A DNA stretch of 64,000 nt from UBA4582 sp038106185 (GTDB lineage: Bacteria > Pseudomonadota > Gammaproteobacteria > Pseudomonadales > Azotimanducaceae). Position numbers and translations under genes: made by a program. The notes under the pieces were generated by a model, which worked only from the letters and a program-made list of their open reading frames with translations, was not told where the DNA came from and searched no databases. Below, piece after piece: positions 44,705 through 53,462 of the stretch. Position 1 is the stretch's first letter; each line of letters starts with the position of its first letter. The DNA lies in assembly GCA_038106185.1 (NCBI GenBank), contig JAYODE010000008.1:34548-98547 (forward strand), given 5' to 3'.

Positions 44705-45346
44705 ATGAGCAAACCAGGCATTCCCAGTGTGGCGCGAGAACAGCGGTGGGCCTGGTTGTTTTTTGGTGGCTATATTCTGCTATTTACCTATCTGGCCATA
44801 GCACCCTTTGATAGAACCATCTGGTTGACTGAAAATTTCCCCATTGTCTTGCTGGTTGCCATCATCGGCTGGCTGCACAAGTACCATATTTTTTCGCCCT
44901 TGAGCTATCTCGCCATGTCGGTTCTGGTGCTGCTGCATACGATTGGAGCTCACTATACCTTTGCCAAGGTCCCCTTTGAGCTGGTGACCAATCTGTTTGG
45001 CTTTGAGCGCAATCACTTTGATCGTGTGGCGCACTTCAGTGTCGGGTTCTATGCCTATCCCATCGCGGAGCTGCTGCTGAGCAAGCGGCTGGTCAATTCT
45101 GTTCTCATTCTGCTGTTGTTTCCCTTCTTTGCCATCTTGGGCGTGGCCGCACTCTATGAAGTGTTTGAATGGCAGTTTGCGTTACTGGCCGACCCTGATG
45201 CTGGCTTGGCCGTATTGGGCACTCAGGGTGATGTCTGGGACGCGCAAAAAGACATGACCGCCGATACCTTTGGCGCTTTGTTTGCGATGCTTGTTTATAC
45301 TGGGCTGCACTGGCGAGAAATCGCCCAATTGAAATCACGGCAGTAG
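44705..45346 (+). CDS. YjdF-like (DUF2238) membrane protein
   Basis: Polytopic inner-membrane protein of 213 residues. Motifs 'HTIGAHYTFAKVPF', 'RNHFDRVAHFSVGF', 'YEVFEWQFAL' and 'GTQGDVWDAQKDMTADTFGA' match the DUF2238/YjdF family, with conserved His, Asp and Glu on membrane faces. Function unknown. The ATG at 44705 overlaps the upstream operon closely; a longer frame from 44678 would overlap cysZ. Followed by a hydrolase gene 38 bases on. Confidence 0.85.
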   Translation: MSKPGIPSVAREQRWAWLFFGGYILLFTYLAIAPFDRTIWLTENFPIVLLVAIIGWLHKYHIFSPLSYLAMSVLVLLHTIGAHYTFAKVPFELVTNLFGFERNHFDRVAHFSVGFYAYPIAELLLSKRLVNSVLILLLFPFFAILGVAALYEVFEWQFALLADPDAGLAVLGTQGDVWDAQKDMTADTFGALFAMLVYTGLHWREIAQLKSRQ

Positions 45347-45384
45347 AAAACCGGCGCGACGGGTCTGTCAGCGAGTCCAGAATC

Positions 45385-47118
45385 ATGTATCGAAGAACAA
45401 GCTATGGTTTAATAAGCTACGGTATAACACTGGTGCTATTAGGTTGCCTTGTGGCTGCCTGGGTGCAGACAGCGGGCATGCAGGTAAAGGTTGAGGATAT
45501 TCGTTGGGAAACCGCGAGTGGCCAGCGTCTCAGCGGTCTGTTGTATATCCCTGACAACGTCAGCAAAGAGCGGCCCGCGCCAGCCATTCTGGCGATCCAC
45601 GGTTATATCAATTCCAGAGAAACCCAGTCGCCCTTTGCGATCGAGTTTGCGCGCCGAGGTTTTGTCGTCCTGGCGTTGGATCAGACCGGCCACGGCTTTT
45701 CTGACCCACCTGCGTTCAGTGAGGGATTTGGCGGGCCAGAGGGGCTCAGGTATTTGCGGCAGTTGGACTATGTCGATCCACATCGGATTGGTCTGGAGGG
45801 ACACTCCATGGGGGGCTGGGCGGTTCAGTTGGCTGCAGCCGCTATGCCAGACGGCTATGCGGCGATGGTGTTGGCGGGTTCCTCGACCGGGACTTTTGGT
45901 GCACCCCCAGGTACTGCCACCAGTCCGCGCAATCTGTTGGTCGTATTCAGTCAATTCGATGAATTCTCGATGTTGATGTGGGGCAGCGAGACGGCCGCGG
46001 GCATGACGACGACTGACAAGCTAAAGAACTTGTTTGGTACGACTGAGGCAGTCATTCCCGGCCGACGCTATGGTGATATGGCAACCGGTACTGCGCGCGA
46101 GTTGATCATGCCAGCAGTCACCCATCCCGGTGATCATTTGTCTGTGCAGGTTGTGGCAGCAGCGGTTGACTGGTTCGAAACCGCGCTGGGGCAACAGGTG
46201 CAAGTCGATAATCAAATATGGTACTGGAAGGAGTTGGCGACGTTCGCGGCATTGCTTGGTGTAGTTTTTTTAGTGTTTCCCCTCGTAGACCTCGGGTTAA
46301 GACTTTTTGAAAGGCGACTGCCAGTCAAGATTAACAGGCAGGTATTCGAGGCAGGATTCAGTCGGTTAGCACTTGGATTAACGGTACTCGTGCCGGTATT
46401 GACGTTTTTTCCCTTGCAGAATCTTGCCGATGTGTTGTTGCCTGCTAATGGAATTCTGCCCCAACAACTCACCAATGGCGTTTTGCTGTGGGCTTGGGGT
46501 AATGGACTGATCACCCTGATGATGCTGTGGATGGTGCGACGCCAGACGGCTCATGAGGACCTCGCCGCATACGGCCTGGAGTTGAGGTCGAATCAGGTTA
46601 AGGCAATACTCAGTATCTCCGTTGGCGTGTTTTTCAGCTTGTATCTGCTGGTATACCTCGCCGATAGGTGGCTCACGGTCGATATGCGGTTTTGGGTCAT
46701 TGCCTTGAAGGCGATGACGTCCACTCAAGCGGGCATTTTTCTGACTTATCTGGTGCCTTTTACGCTGTTCTTTGTTGTTCAGTCTGTCGGCTTGGCGCGC
46801 CATTTGTCCTGTTATCAGGATCAGCCAACCAGGGCCATGTGGTGCCATGGTCTGATTTTCAGTGGCGGTTTTATGGGTCTGTTGCTGGTGCAGTATCTGC
46901 CGCTATTAGCCGGCGGGACCCTGTTGGTTGCAACGCAACCCTTGCTGAGTATTGTCGCGATTCAGTTTGTGCCGGTTATGCTGTTGGTAGGGCTGATTTC
47001 CAGCTTCTGCTTGCATCGAACCGGTTCTGTGTATCTGGGTGCCTGTCTGAACGGTTTGCTCGTCACCTGGTATCTGGTGGCGGGTACAGCCACCCAATCT
47101 GTACCCTTTTGGCTTTAA
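45385..47118 (+). CDS. Alpha/beta hydrolase fused to a polytopic membrane domain
   Basis: Single protein of 577 residues. An N-terminal anchor (about 10-32) is followed by a hydrolase domain (about 38-265) with 'AILAIHGYINS', the nucleophile elbow 'GLEGHSMGGWAVQ' and a late His ('VTHPGDHLSV'). The C-terminal half (about 285-570) carries about seven hydrophobic segments. Some firmicute and proteobacterial serine aminopeptidase-like proteins share this layout. Topology suggests the hydrolase domain faces the periplasm, but this depends on the anchor. Substrate unknown. No RBS stronger than GAG is seen; possibly coupled to the YjdF gene. Confidence 0.8.
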   Translation: MYRRTSYGLISYGITLVLLGCLVAAWVQTAGMQVKVEDIRWETASGQRLSGLLYIPDNVSKERPAPAILAIHGYINSRETQSPFAIEFARRGFVVLALDQTGHGFSDPPAFSEGFGGPEGLRYLRQLDYVDPHRIGLEGHSMGGWAVQLAAAAMPDGYAAMVLAGSSTGTFGAPPGTATSPRNLLVVFSQFDEFSMLMWGSETAAGMTTTDKLKNLFGTTEAVIPGRRYGDMATGTARELIMPAVTHPGDHLSVQVVAAAVDWFETALGQQVQVDNQIWYWKELATFAALLGVVFLVFPLVDLGLRLFERRLPVKINRQVFEAGFSRLALGLTVLVPVLTFFPLQNLADVLLPANGILPQQLTNGVLLWAWGNGLITLMMLWMVRRQTAHEDLAAYGLELRSNQVKAILSISVGVFFSLYLLVYLADRWLTVDMRFWVIALKAMTSTQAGIFLTYLVPFTLFFVVQSVGLARHLSCYQDQPTRAMWCHGLIFSGGFMGLLLVQYLPLLAGGTLLVATQPLLSIVAIQFVPVMLLVGLISSFCLHRTGSVYLGACLNGLLVTWYLVAGTATQSVPFWL

Positions 47119-47226
47119 TGAGACGTTCGTGGACAGGTTTCGCGGGCTCGATTAGGATGGCGGCCGGTAACGCCCAACAATACGAGGGGCAAGGTAAATC
47201 TGGGGTGAGACTAAAGTGAGGGTCAT

Positions 47227-48447
47227 TTGAGCGCTGTGACAAACGAGGCCCCATTGGCGGGTATTAAGGTACTGGACTTGAGCCGAGTTCTGGCGGGTCC
47301 TTGGGCGAGTCAGACCTTGGCAGACCTGGGCGCCGATGTGATCAAAATTGAACGTCCGGGTGTCGGTGATGACACCCGCAGTTGGGGTCCGCCTTGGCAT
47401 ACCGATGCCCAGGGCGATCAGCTGTCAGCCTACTTTATGGCAGCCAATCGTGGCAAACGCTCGGTTGCGATTGATATGGCAACCACCGAGGGACAGGCGC
47501 TGGTGCGGCAGTTGGCGCAGGGTGCCGATATTCTCATAGAAAACTTCAAGGTCGGTGATATGCAGCGTCGAGGTCTCGACTATGCGAGCTTGCAGGCTTT
47601 GAATCCACGATTGATTTATTGCTCGATTACGGGATTCGGGCAGACCGGCCCCTATAAAGAGCGTCCAGGTTATGACTTTATGATTCAGGGCATGAGCGGC
47701 CTGATGAGCATTACCGGCGAGCCTGATGACAAATCCAGCGATGGGCCGCAGAAGGTGGGTGTCGCAGTTGCCGATGTGCTCACGGGTCTGTATGCGACTA
47801 TCGCGATATTGGCAGCGATACAAGAGCGTCACCACAGCGGTCTGGGGCAGAGTATCGACATGTCATTGTATGATGTGATGGCTGCCAGCCTGGCGAATCA
47901 GGCGGCTAATTATCTGGTGTCTGGTGTGGCTCCAGGGCGCTTGGGTAATGCCCATCCGAATGTGGTGCCATACCAGACATTTACGACGCTGGATGGTCAT
48001 ATCATCGTCGCCGTGGGCAATGACAGTCAATTTCGCAAGCTGTGTTCTGCGATTGGTAACCCACAGTTGGGTGAGAATCCGCTGTATATGAGCAACTCAC
48101 TGCGAGTCCTGCATCGCGATGCGCTGGTGGTTGAGATTCAGGCTTGTATGACCGATAGAACACTGGATCAGTGGTTGACGATACTCGAAGCGGCAGGCGT
48201 GCCCTGCGGCCCGATCAATACCATTGATCGACTGTTCTCGGATCCTCAGATTATCGAGCGTGGCACGCAGATTGATATAGACGGCATGCCGTTAGTGGCG
48301 AATCCGATCAAGTATTCACGGTCAGAGATGGACTACCAGATTAAACCGCCAAAGCTCGGGGTCGACACGGATGCCGTGCTACAAACGACTTTGGCCCTGG
48401 ACCAGGTGACGATTGACCAGTTGAGGGGCAAAGGCATTGTTGGTTGA
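47227..48447 (+). CDS. Class III CoA-transferase (CaiB/BaiF)
   Basis: CoA transferase of 406 residues that moves CoA between carboxylic acids through an Asp-bound anhydride. The N-terminal 'GIKVLDLSRVLAGPWASQTLADLGADVIKIERP' is diagnostic, and catalytic Asp150 lies in 'RPGYDFMIQGMSGLM'. The start is the TTG at 47227, with GAGGG upstream; no ATG fits. The next gene begins 11 bases before its stop, so the two are translationally coupled. CoA donor and acceptor unknown. Confidence 0.92.
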   Translation: MSAVTNEAPLAGIKVLDLSRVLAGPWASQTLADLGADVIKIERPGVGDDTRSWGPPWHTDAQGDQLSAYFMAANRGKRSVAIDMATTEGQALVRQLAQGADILIENFKVGDMQRRGLDYASLQALNPRLIYCSITGFGQTGPYKERPGYDFMIQGMSGLMSITGEPDDKSSDGPQKVGVAVADVLTGLYATIAILAAIQERHHSGLGQSIDMSLYDVMAASLANQAANYLVSGVAPGRLGNAHPNVVPYQTFTTLDGHIIVAVGNDSQFRKLCSAIGNPQLGENPLYMSNSLRVLHRDALVVEIQACMTDRTLDQWLTILEAAGVPCGPINTIDRLFSDPQIIERGTQIDIDGMPLVANPIKYSRSEMDYQIKPPKLGVDTDAVLQTTLALDQVTIDQLRGKGIVG

Positions 48448-49774
48448 CTCGAAAGAACAAGTCATAGAGCTGCTGAAGCAGCAACAGGATGTCGGCTATA
48501 TTGGTGAGCCAGTGAGCCAGTTGGCTCACGCGCTGCAGTGTGCCAGCTTTGCTGAACAGGAAGTTGCAGACGAATGCCTGATATTAGCGGCTTTGCTGCA
48601 TGATATTGGTCATTTTTGCGATCCAAGGGCAGCCTCGATGATCGCAGATGGCATCGACTTTGGTGTGCGACATCATGAGTTTGTTGGTGCCGAGTATCTG
48701 CGCCTGACGGGTCTTGATGACACCATCGCGACCTTTGTTGAGCAACATGTCAATGCTAAGCGCTATCTGGTTGCGACTCGCCCGGCTTATGCCGCTAAAT
48801 TGTCTGCTGCCAGTCAGCAGACTCTTGCCTTCCAAGGGGGACCAATGCCTGCTGCTGAGGTGCAGGCCTTTGAGCAAAAACCTGAGTTCAAAGATATTCT
48901 CAAGTTGCGAGCCTGGGATGAAGCGGCCAAAAGACCAGAGTTAAGCCCTGCGCCTTTGAGCCACTACAGTGCCATGATCAGACGCAATTTGAGCCAGCGG
49001 TTGTCGAGCGCGTCTTTGGCAAGTTTCGCCGCTGACGGCTATTTGCATCTCAAGGACTGGTTCAACGGGGCTGAGATACAAGCCTTAACGACTGAGATAG
49101 ATCAACTGCAGTCTCTCCCGGACAGTCCAGGTCAGTGGATGAAGTATTACGAGCATACATCGCTGGGTAAACAATTGTGTCGCATTGAGAATTTTTTAGC
49201 CTACAGACCGCGACTCGATCGCCTTGCTCGCGGTAGAAGTACACTCGGCTTGATTCGAGAATTGATGGGGGAACCTGCCGTTCTATTCAAAGAAAAGCTC
49301 AATCTCAAGCTGGCGTCGGGTAATGGTTTTGCCGCCCACCAGGATGCGCCTGCCTTTACCTCATTTGACCAGCACTATCACATCACCATGATGTTGAGCA
49401 TCGACGCCACCACGATTGAAAATGGCTGTCTGGAAGTGGCCGCTGGAGAGCATAAACGGGGTTTATTGACGATGAATCAGGATTTGACCCTGCATCAGAC
49501 AGCGATTGACTCACTGGCTTGGCAGGCCATTGAGACTCGTCCCGGCGACCTGTTGCTGTTTGATTCCTATTTGCCCCATCGGTCTGCGGTCAACAAGACA
49601 GACCGAGCACGGCGCGCGCTCTATATTACATATAATCGGCAGGCTGAAGGCGGGGATGTTCGAGAGGCTTACTTCGCCGCCAAGCGAGAGGCCTTTCCAC
49701 CAGAAATTGAACGTCAACCGGGTAAAGTGTACAGCGGCGGCGTATTTAATGTGGGCAACCCCGTCGATCAGTAG
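48437..49774 (+). CDS. PhnZ-like HD oxygenase fused to PhyH/PhnY-like 2OG oxygenase
   Basis: Two-domain protein of 445 residues starting at TTG and overlapping the CoA-transferase stop by 11 bases. Residues 1-190 are an HD domain in the PhnZ/TmpB style: Y21xxE24 gating pair, His31, His55-Asp56, His59, His80, His104, Lys108 and Asp161. Spacing is close to what I recall for the mixed-valent di-iron phosphonate oxygenase PhnZ. Residues about 195-445 are a phytanoyl-CoA-dioxygenase-like domain with Fe ligands His301-x-Asp303 and His381, and a 2-oxoglutarate Arg near 392. PhnY/TmpA-type enzymes of this fold hydroxylate the alpha carbon of an aminophosphonate, and PhnZ/TmpB then split the C-P bond. 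One chain could do both steps. Substrate is inferred. Confidence 0.85.
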   Translation: MLVDSKEQVIELLKQQQDVGYIGEPVSQLAHALQCASFAEQEVADECLILAALLHDIGHFCDPRAASMIADGIDFGVRHHEFVGAEYLRLTGLDDTIATFVEQHVNAKRYLVATRPAYAAKLSAASQQTLAFQGGPMPAAEVQAFEQKPEFKDILKLRAWDEAAKRPELSPAPLSHYSAMIRRNLSQRLSSASLASFAADGYLHLKDWFNGAEIQALTTEIDQLQSLPDSPGQWMKYYEHTSLGKQLCRIENFLAYRPRLDRLARGRSTLGLIRELMGEPAVLFKEKLNLKLASGNGFAAHQDAPAFTSFDQHYHITMMLSIDATTIENGCLEVAAGEHKRGLLTMNQDLTLHQTAIDSLAWQAIETRPGDLLLFDSYLPHRSAVNKTDRARRALYITYNRQAEGGDVREAYFAAKREAFPPEIERQPGKVYSGGVFNVGNPVDQ

Positions 49775-49838
49775 CAGCTGGCAAAGCGCGCATCATGAAT
49801 TTGATATTAGATTGGCTTGTTATAACGAGGAAAAAATT

Positions 49839-50519
49839 ATGGCAACCCATCAGGAATTAGGTGGTATATCTGATGAGGATCTAGTCAATCGCATGATTGC
49901 TACTCATGACGATCGGTTTGATGAAGCTTTCTGGGATTACTTTTCTGACCAGGTAGTGCCGCACCTGCCTTCTCATCCGAGCATGGTAGACGTTGGCTGC
50001 GGACCCGGGTTGCTGTTGCGTGATCTTCGTGATCGGATTGAAGGTGCCAGCCTGCGAGGATTTGATCTCACCCGGGCGATGATTGATTATGCAGAGCAAA
50101 AGGTGACTTACGCGGGGGTGCCGCCGCGGTACCAACAGCTGGATTTCAGTCAAGAGCCGGTGCCGATGGCAGACGGTTCTGTGGATATGCTTTCGATGGT
50201 TGCGGTCTTGCATGTGCTGAACGATCCGCTGGCGGCCTGTGCAGAAGTTTGCCGATTGCTGGCCGACGATGGCATCTTTTTGTTGCAGGACTGGATCAGA
50301 ACACCCTTGCCTGAGTATCTCGATCGCATGGTGAACCCTGACCTGCCTGCAGCAAAACAACAGGAGATGCGCCGCGCCATGCTAAGGCTGTTTCCTGTAC
50401 ACAATAAGTTCAACGTTGATGACTGGCTTTGGGTGCTCAACAACAGTGGCTTAAGGGTGCTCGACCACAGGCAATTGCGCAGTCCCCACTTTCATACCTT
50501 TGTTTGCCAAAAGATCTGA
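49839..50519 (+). CDS. Class I SAM-dependent methyltransferase
   Basis: Cytoplasmic methyltransferase of 226 residues. Motif I is 'MVDVGCGPGLLLRDL', the acidic end of strand 2 'LRGFDLTRAMIDYAE', motif III 'DFSQEP', and the post-core 'ADDGIFLLQDW'. The ATG at 49839 follows ACGAGGA; a longer frame from 49506 overlaps the upstream oxygenase and is rejected. It lies 64 bases after the HD-PhyH gene and may share its transcript. Methyl acceptor unknown; N-methylation of an amine would fit the neighbourhood but is speculation. Confidence 0.88.
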   Translation: MATHQELGGISDEDLVNRMIATHDDRFDEAFWDYFSDQVVPHLPSHPSMVDVGCGPGLLLRDLRDRIEGASLRGFDLTRAMIDYAEQKVTYAGVPPRYQQLDFSQEPVPMADGSVDMLSMVAVLHVLNDPLAACAEVCRLLADDGIFLLQDWIRTPLPEYLDRMVNPDLPAAKQQEMRRAMLRLFPVHNKFNVDDWLWVLNNSGLRVLDHRQLRSPHFHTFVCQKI

Positions 50520-50540
50520 CACAAGGTTTGCCAAAATGTC
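50499..50540. repeat. Beginning of a 24-bp repeat at a gap edge
   Basis: GTTTGCCAAAA occurs twice, 24 bases apart, immediately before the N run. The first copy lies in the last codons of the methyltransferase and spans towards its stop. The array continues into the gap. Confidence 0.6.
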
Positions 50541-50640
50541 NNNNNNNNNNNNNNNNNNNNNNNNNNNNNNNNNNNNNNNNNNNNNNNNNNNNNNNNNNNN
50601 NNNNNNNNNNNNNNNNNNNNNNNNNNNNNNNNNNNNNNNN
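50541..50640. other. Assembly gap (100 N)
   Basis: Exactly 100 N; flanks are not identical. True length unknown. Confidence 0.95.
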
Positions 50641-50671
50641 TAAGCTTAGTTAACAGGTTTAAGTCAGTCCG

Positions 50672-52555
50672 TTAGGCGCTGGCGCGAGTCAGCTCGTCGA
50701 AGCTCTTGTGCTTGTCATCGCGCAAGGCGGAGACCACTGAGATCAAGACATTTTCAAACTCGGCACCGGTATCCAGGATTTCACTGTTCTCGGCGATCAG
50801 CATTTGAATCAGTTGCCCTTTGGTGAATTCACCGACCTTAAGACCGTGCCGATTGGCAAAGATGTACTTGTCCGCTGCAGCAATAACCGCGACCAGTTTG
50901 CACGGGGTCAGGGTGCCCTCCATGACGGGCAATTTCAGCCAGGCGTCAGTCCCTAAGGATTCGATAGCCGCTGTTGCCGCTAAAAATTTTTGTTGGGCTT
51001 TTTCTCGAAGTACCAGGGCGCGTTTATGCTTTAGCTTCGCACTTTCTTTGTGCTGCTGCATGGCAGCCGTGATCTCGTTCTTGCGCCGCTCGAGATACTC
51101 TCGAGTGACCAGTTTCTTGTCCTGCAAGGTGTCGACCCTGGACTCTTTCTGCTTTTGAACCTGTACGCCCTGAACCACGGTGATGAGATGCTGTTTGATG
51201 ATGTCCCAGGTGCTGGACTTGGGGTTCAAGGGTTTGAGAATTCCGGCGCCGAGATTATGCGCAAACTCGACATAGTTCATGTGCATGACCTTGCGGCGGT
51301 TGTGATTGGTAAAGAGTAGCCGAGTGGTGCTCTGCCAGTTCAGAATGAGCTTGATTCGCGCGACCTTTTCCTCGGGTTCGTTTTTGTCGTCATGGAGATA
51401 CCACTGGCCAGGCTGCAGGCCGCCAATGTCGGCGATTGTGGCGGCATCCAACTGGGTATGCGTCAAGTGCGAGGATTGCTCGACTTTAAGCAACTCAAAA
51501 TCACAGGCGCTGGAGGGGTTACCAGCGCGAATCGCCGAGTGTTCCATGGCCAGATCTTCCAGACAGTCCTGGACCGCAGAAGTGTCAAACGTCATGTTCT
51601 TGCAGAAGGATTTGATGTGCCCTGGCAGGCTGTCCATGACTGATATCTGGCGAGCAGTATCGGACTGAACCTGAATGGACCAGACGAGCAATTGAGTCAA
51701 TTTAGAGACCTTTTGCCAGTCCAATGAATCTTCACCGCAAGTACTCAAGACCTGTTGAAGGAACTCATACCAGGAGCCTTGAAGGACAAAAATCATAAAC
51801 AGCGGCAAGTTTTTATTAACCATTTGCTGGTTGAGCAATTCAGCCGCGTAGAATTTGGCTTTTTGTCGACTCAGGATCTCCATCTCGACATCCAGCAGGC
51901 GAGCCTCCATTTTTTTAAAAATGGGTTTGTCCTTAGCAAACAGAAGGTCTAATTCTGTCTGGCATTGCTCCAGTGACATTCTGCTGGTCACCATCGCTCG
52001 GACCATCAGTTCGATCTTGTCCATGAACTGTTCGCCCAGAACGCCAAGATCCTCACTCCAGCCAAGACCCTCATTAATCAGCGAGTTCATCAGATTGAGC
52101 ACAGGTTGTGGCGTGAGAATCGACTTGACACCTTGGCGCAGCGCCAGAACCGCAATATAAGGGGCTAGGTTACGAATGAAGGCTTCAATTTTAAAATCCA
52201 GATCTGTCTGTCGCAGCATTTCGGTGACGCAGTCATCGACATACGCCAGGGTGGCTCGATCTTCCTGACTCAGGATGGCATTGCGATGATATTTTTCAAA
52301 TTGTACCAGGATCGGATCCACATGTTCCTGTGTCGAAAGCGCGGGTAGCTTTTCCAGCAACTCAACGAGTGCTGAACGGGGCAGTGGCTCGCACGTCGGT
52401 TTATGGGGAGCATAAAACCCCAGGAGAGCCGAGGAAATTTTCTCAGGCGATAATCGTTGGGCCAGGTCTTGCATGATGACAGGCTGCTCAAAAAAGGAAA
52501 GCGCGACGAAAGTATGGTCTCGTTTTGCGAACCCCGTCACAAGCTGGCACATCAT
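50672..52555 (-). CDS. DUF1631-like protein
   Basis: Cytoplasmic, largely helical protein of up to 627 residues. 'RIKLILNWQSTTRLLFTNHNRRKV' near residue 395-420 matches the PilZ-like beta segment and 'DRYLFVN'-type motif of DUF1631 proteins. A long charged coiled coil precedes the C-terminal helical end. Function is not established for the family. The start is uncertain: ATG pair at 52555 or ATG at 52474 ('MQDLAQRLSP'), neither with a strong RBS. The 3' end lies 31 bases from a gap. I am moderately sure of the family. Confidence 0.65.
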   Translation of the reverse strand: MMCQLVTGFAKRDHTFVALSFFEQPVIMQDLAQRLSPEKISSALLGFYAPHKPTCEPLPRSALVELLEKLPALSTQEHVDPILVQFEKYHRNAILSQEDRATLAYVDDCVTEMLRQTDLDFKIEAFIRNLAPYIAVLALRQGVKSILTPQPVLNLMNSLINEGLGWSEDLGVLGEQFMDKIELMVRAMVTSRMSLEQCQTELDLLFAKDKPIFKKMEARLLDVEMEILSRQKAKFYAAELLNQQMVNKNLPLFMIFVLQGSWYEFLQQVLSTCGEDSLDWQKVSKLTQLLVWSIQVQSDTARQISVMDSLPGHIKSFCKNMTFDTSAVQDCLEDLAMEHSAIRAGNPSSACDFELLKVEQSSHLTHTQLDAATIADIGGLQPGQWYLHDDKNEPEEKVARIKLILNWQSTTRLLFTNHNRRKVMHMNYVEFAHNLGAGILKPLNPKSSTWDIIKQHLITVVQGVQVQKQKESRVDTLQDKKLVTREYLERRKNEITAAMQQHKESAKLKHKRALVLREKAQQKFLAATAAIESLGTDAWLKLPVMEGTLTPCKLVAVIAAADKYIFANRHGLKVGEFTKGQLIQMLIAENSEILDTGAEFENVLISVVSALRDDKHKSFDELTRASA

Positions 52556-52867
52556 TAACGGTCAGAATGCTCTGACCGATGGTTTAATTGACCAAGGGAT
52601 AAGTGGAATTGACCAATAAGTTCTCTTGAGTCTGTTTCTTTAGCCTGACTCTTTATCGTCAGAAGAGGCGGAATACGCGTGAATTTACCGAGTGCAATCA
52701 AATCTACGGCGTCTGGCATGTGTCTTGCTTTTAAATCTGGGTGACCTGGTGAAGTTCAACCAGTAGATTTCTCCATCAAACGTTCGAACTAATGGGTTGA
52801 GTCAACGTCGAAGGGGTAGTCAGAAAATTCTCCTGGCTCAAGGGCGCAAGTGGGAACAGATCACTGC

Positions 52868-52932
52868 AAATGACGATGGTAAATGACGATTGTAAATGAC
52901 GACTGCAAATCACGACTGTTTATTACGAGCTG
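52868..52932. repeat. 13-bp tandem array (first of two)
   Basis: Units AAATGACGATGGT, AAATGACGATTGT, AAATGACGACTGC, AAATCACGACTGT and a decayed TTATTACGAGCTG (52868, 52881, 52894, 52907, 52920). Part of the 487-base gene-free stretch 52556-53042. Confidence 0.92.
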
Positions 52933-52967
52933 TTGATTACGAGCTTAAATTGCCAAATTGTCGAACC

Positions 52968-53037
52968 TAAACTGACGAACTTAAATTGACGAACTTAAAT
53001 TGACGAACTTAAATTGACGAACTTAAATTGGCAAAAC
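52968..53037. repeat. 14-bp tandem array running into the DUF454 start
   Basis: Units TAAACTGACGAACT, TAAATTGACGAACT three times and TAAATTGGCAAAAC (52968, 52982, 52996, 53010, 53024). The next bases TAAAAATGACC continue the pattern and contain the ATG at 53043. Confidence 0.95.
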
Positions 53038-53042
53038 TAAAA

Positions 53043-53411
53043 ATGACCCATCATGGCGAGACCAATCCTCCGTTGACACGACCCGTTAAGGTCGTGTATC
53101 TCGTATTGGCGCTGGTTTGTGGCGTGATTGGTTTGGCCGGCCTGTTATTACCGGTGATTCCAGGCCTTCTGTTTCTGGTGGCTGCGCTCTATCTGGTGGG
53201 CAAGGTATCTGTCCGGGTTAAAGCCTGGAGTGAGGCCCGCCCGATGCTGAGAGGCCTGCATGCACGGATTCATCGCATGGAGCAGGTCAGTGTTGGCGAT
53301 CGCCTGAAGGTGTTGGGATTAACCATGGCCGATCTGACCGTGCGTGCTATTGATACGGCTCTGCGCCTGACACGTTCTCTGCTCAGACGCATGCTTGACC
53401 GTTTTCGATAA
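53043..53411 (+). CDS. YbaN/DUF454-like small membrane protein
   Basis: Inner-membrane protein of 122 residues. 'VVYLVLALVCGVIGLAGLLLPVIPGLLFLVAALYLVGK' matches the DUF454 core (short hairpin of two helices around LPVIPGLLFL). A basic, helical C-terminus follows, longer than in YbaN. Function unknown. The ATG at 53043 has no visible Shine-Dalgarno; its leader is a 14-bp tandem array. A TTG at 53028 inside the array is an alternative start. Confidence 0.72.
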   Translation: MTHHGETNPPLTRPVKVVYLVLALVCGVIGLAGLLLPVIPGLLFLVAALYLVGKVSVRVKAWSEARPMLRGLHARIHRMEQVSVGDRLKVLGLTMADLTVRAIDTALRLTRSLLRRMLDRFR

Positions 53412-53414
53412 CAG

Positions 53415-53439
53415 TTTTTGAGCACGGCTCTCAAAAAAA
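53415..53439. terminator. Bidirectional terminator between convergent genes
   Basis: TTTTTGAGC, an ACG loop, then GCTC and CTCAAAAAAA form a stem flanked by T and A runs. It can therefore serve both the gene ending at 53411 and the one ending at 53463. Confidence 0.75.
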
Positions 53440-53462
53440 GCATCAACTTTGGTATCCTCAGT

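Noticed and set aside
49506..49838. Extended N-terminus of the methyltransferase
   Set aside because: Overlaps the upstream oxygenase in another frame; the ATG at 49839 has a good RBS and starts the conserved fold.
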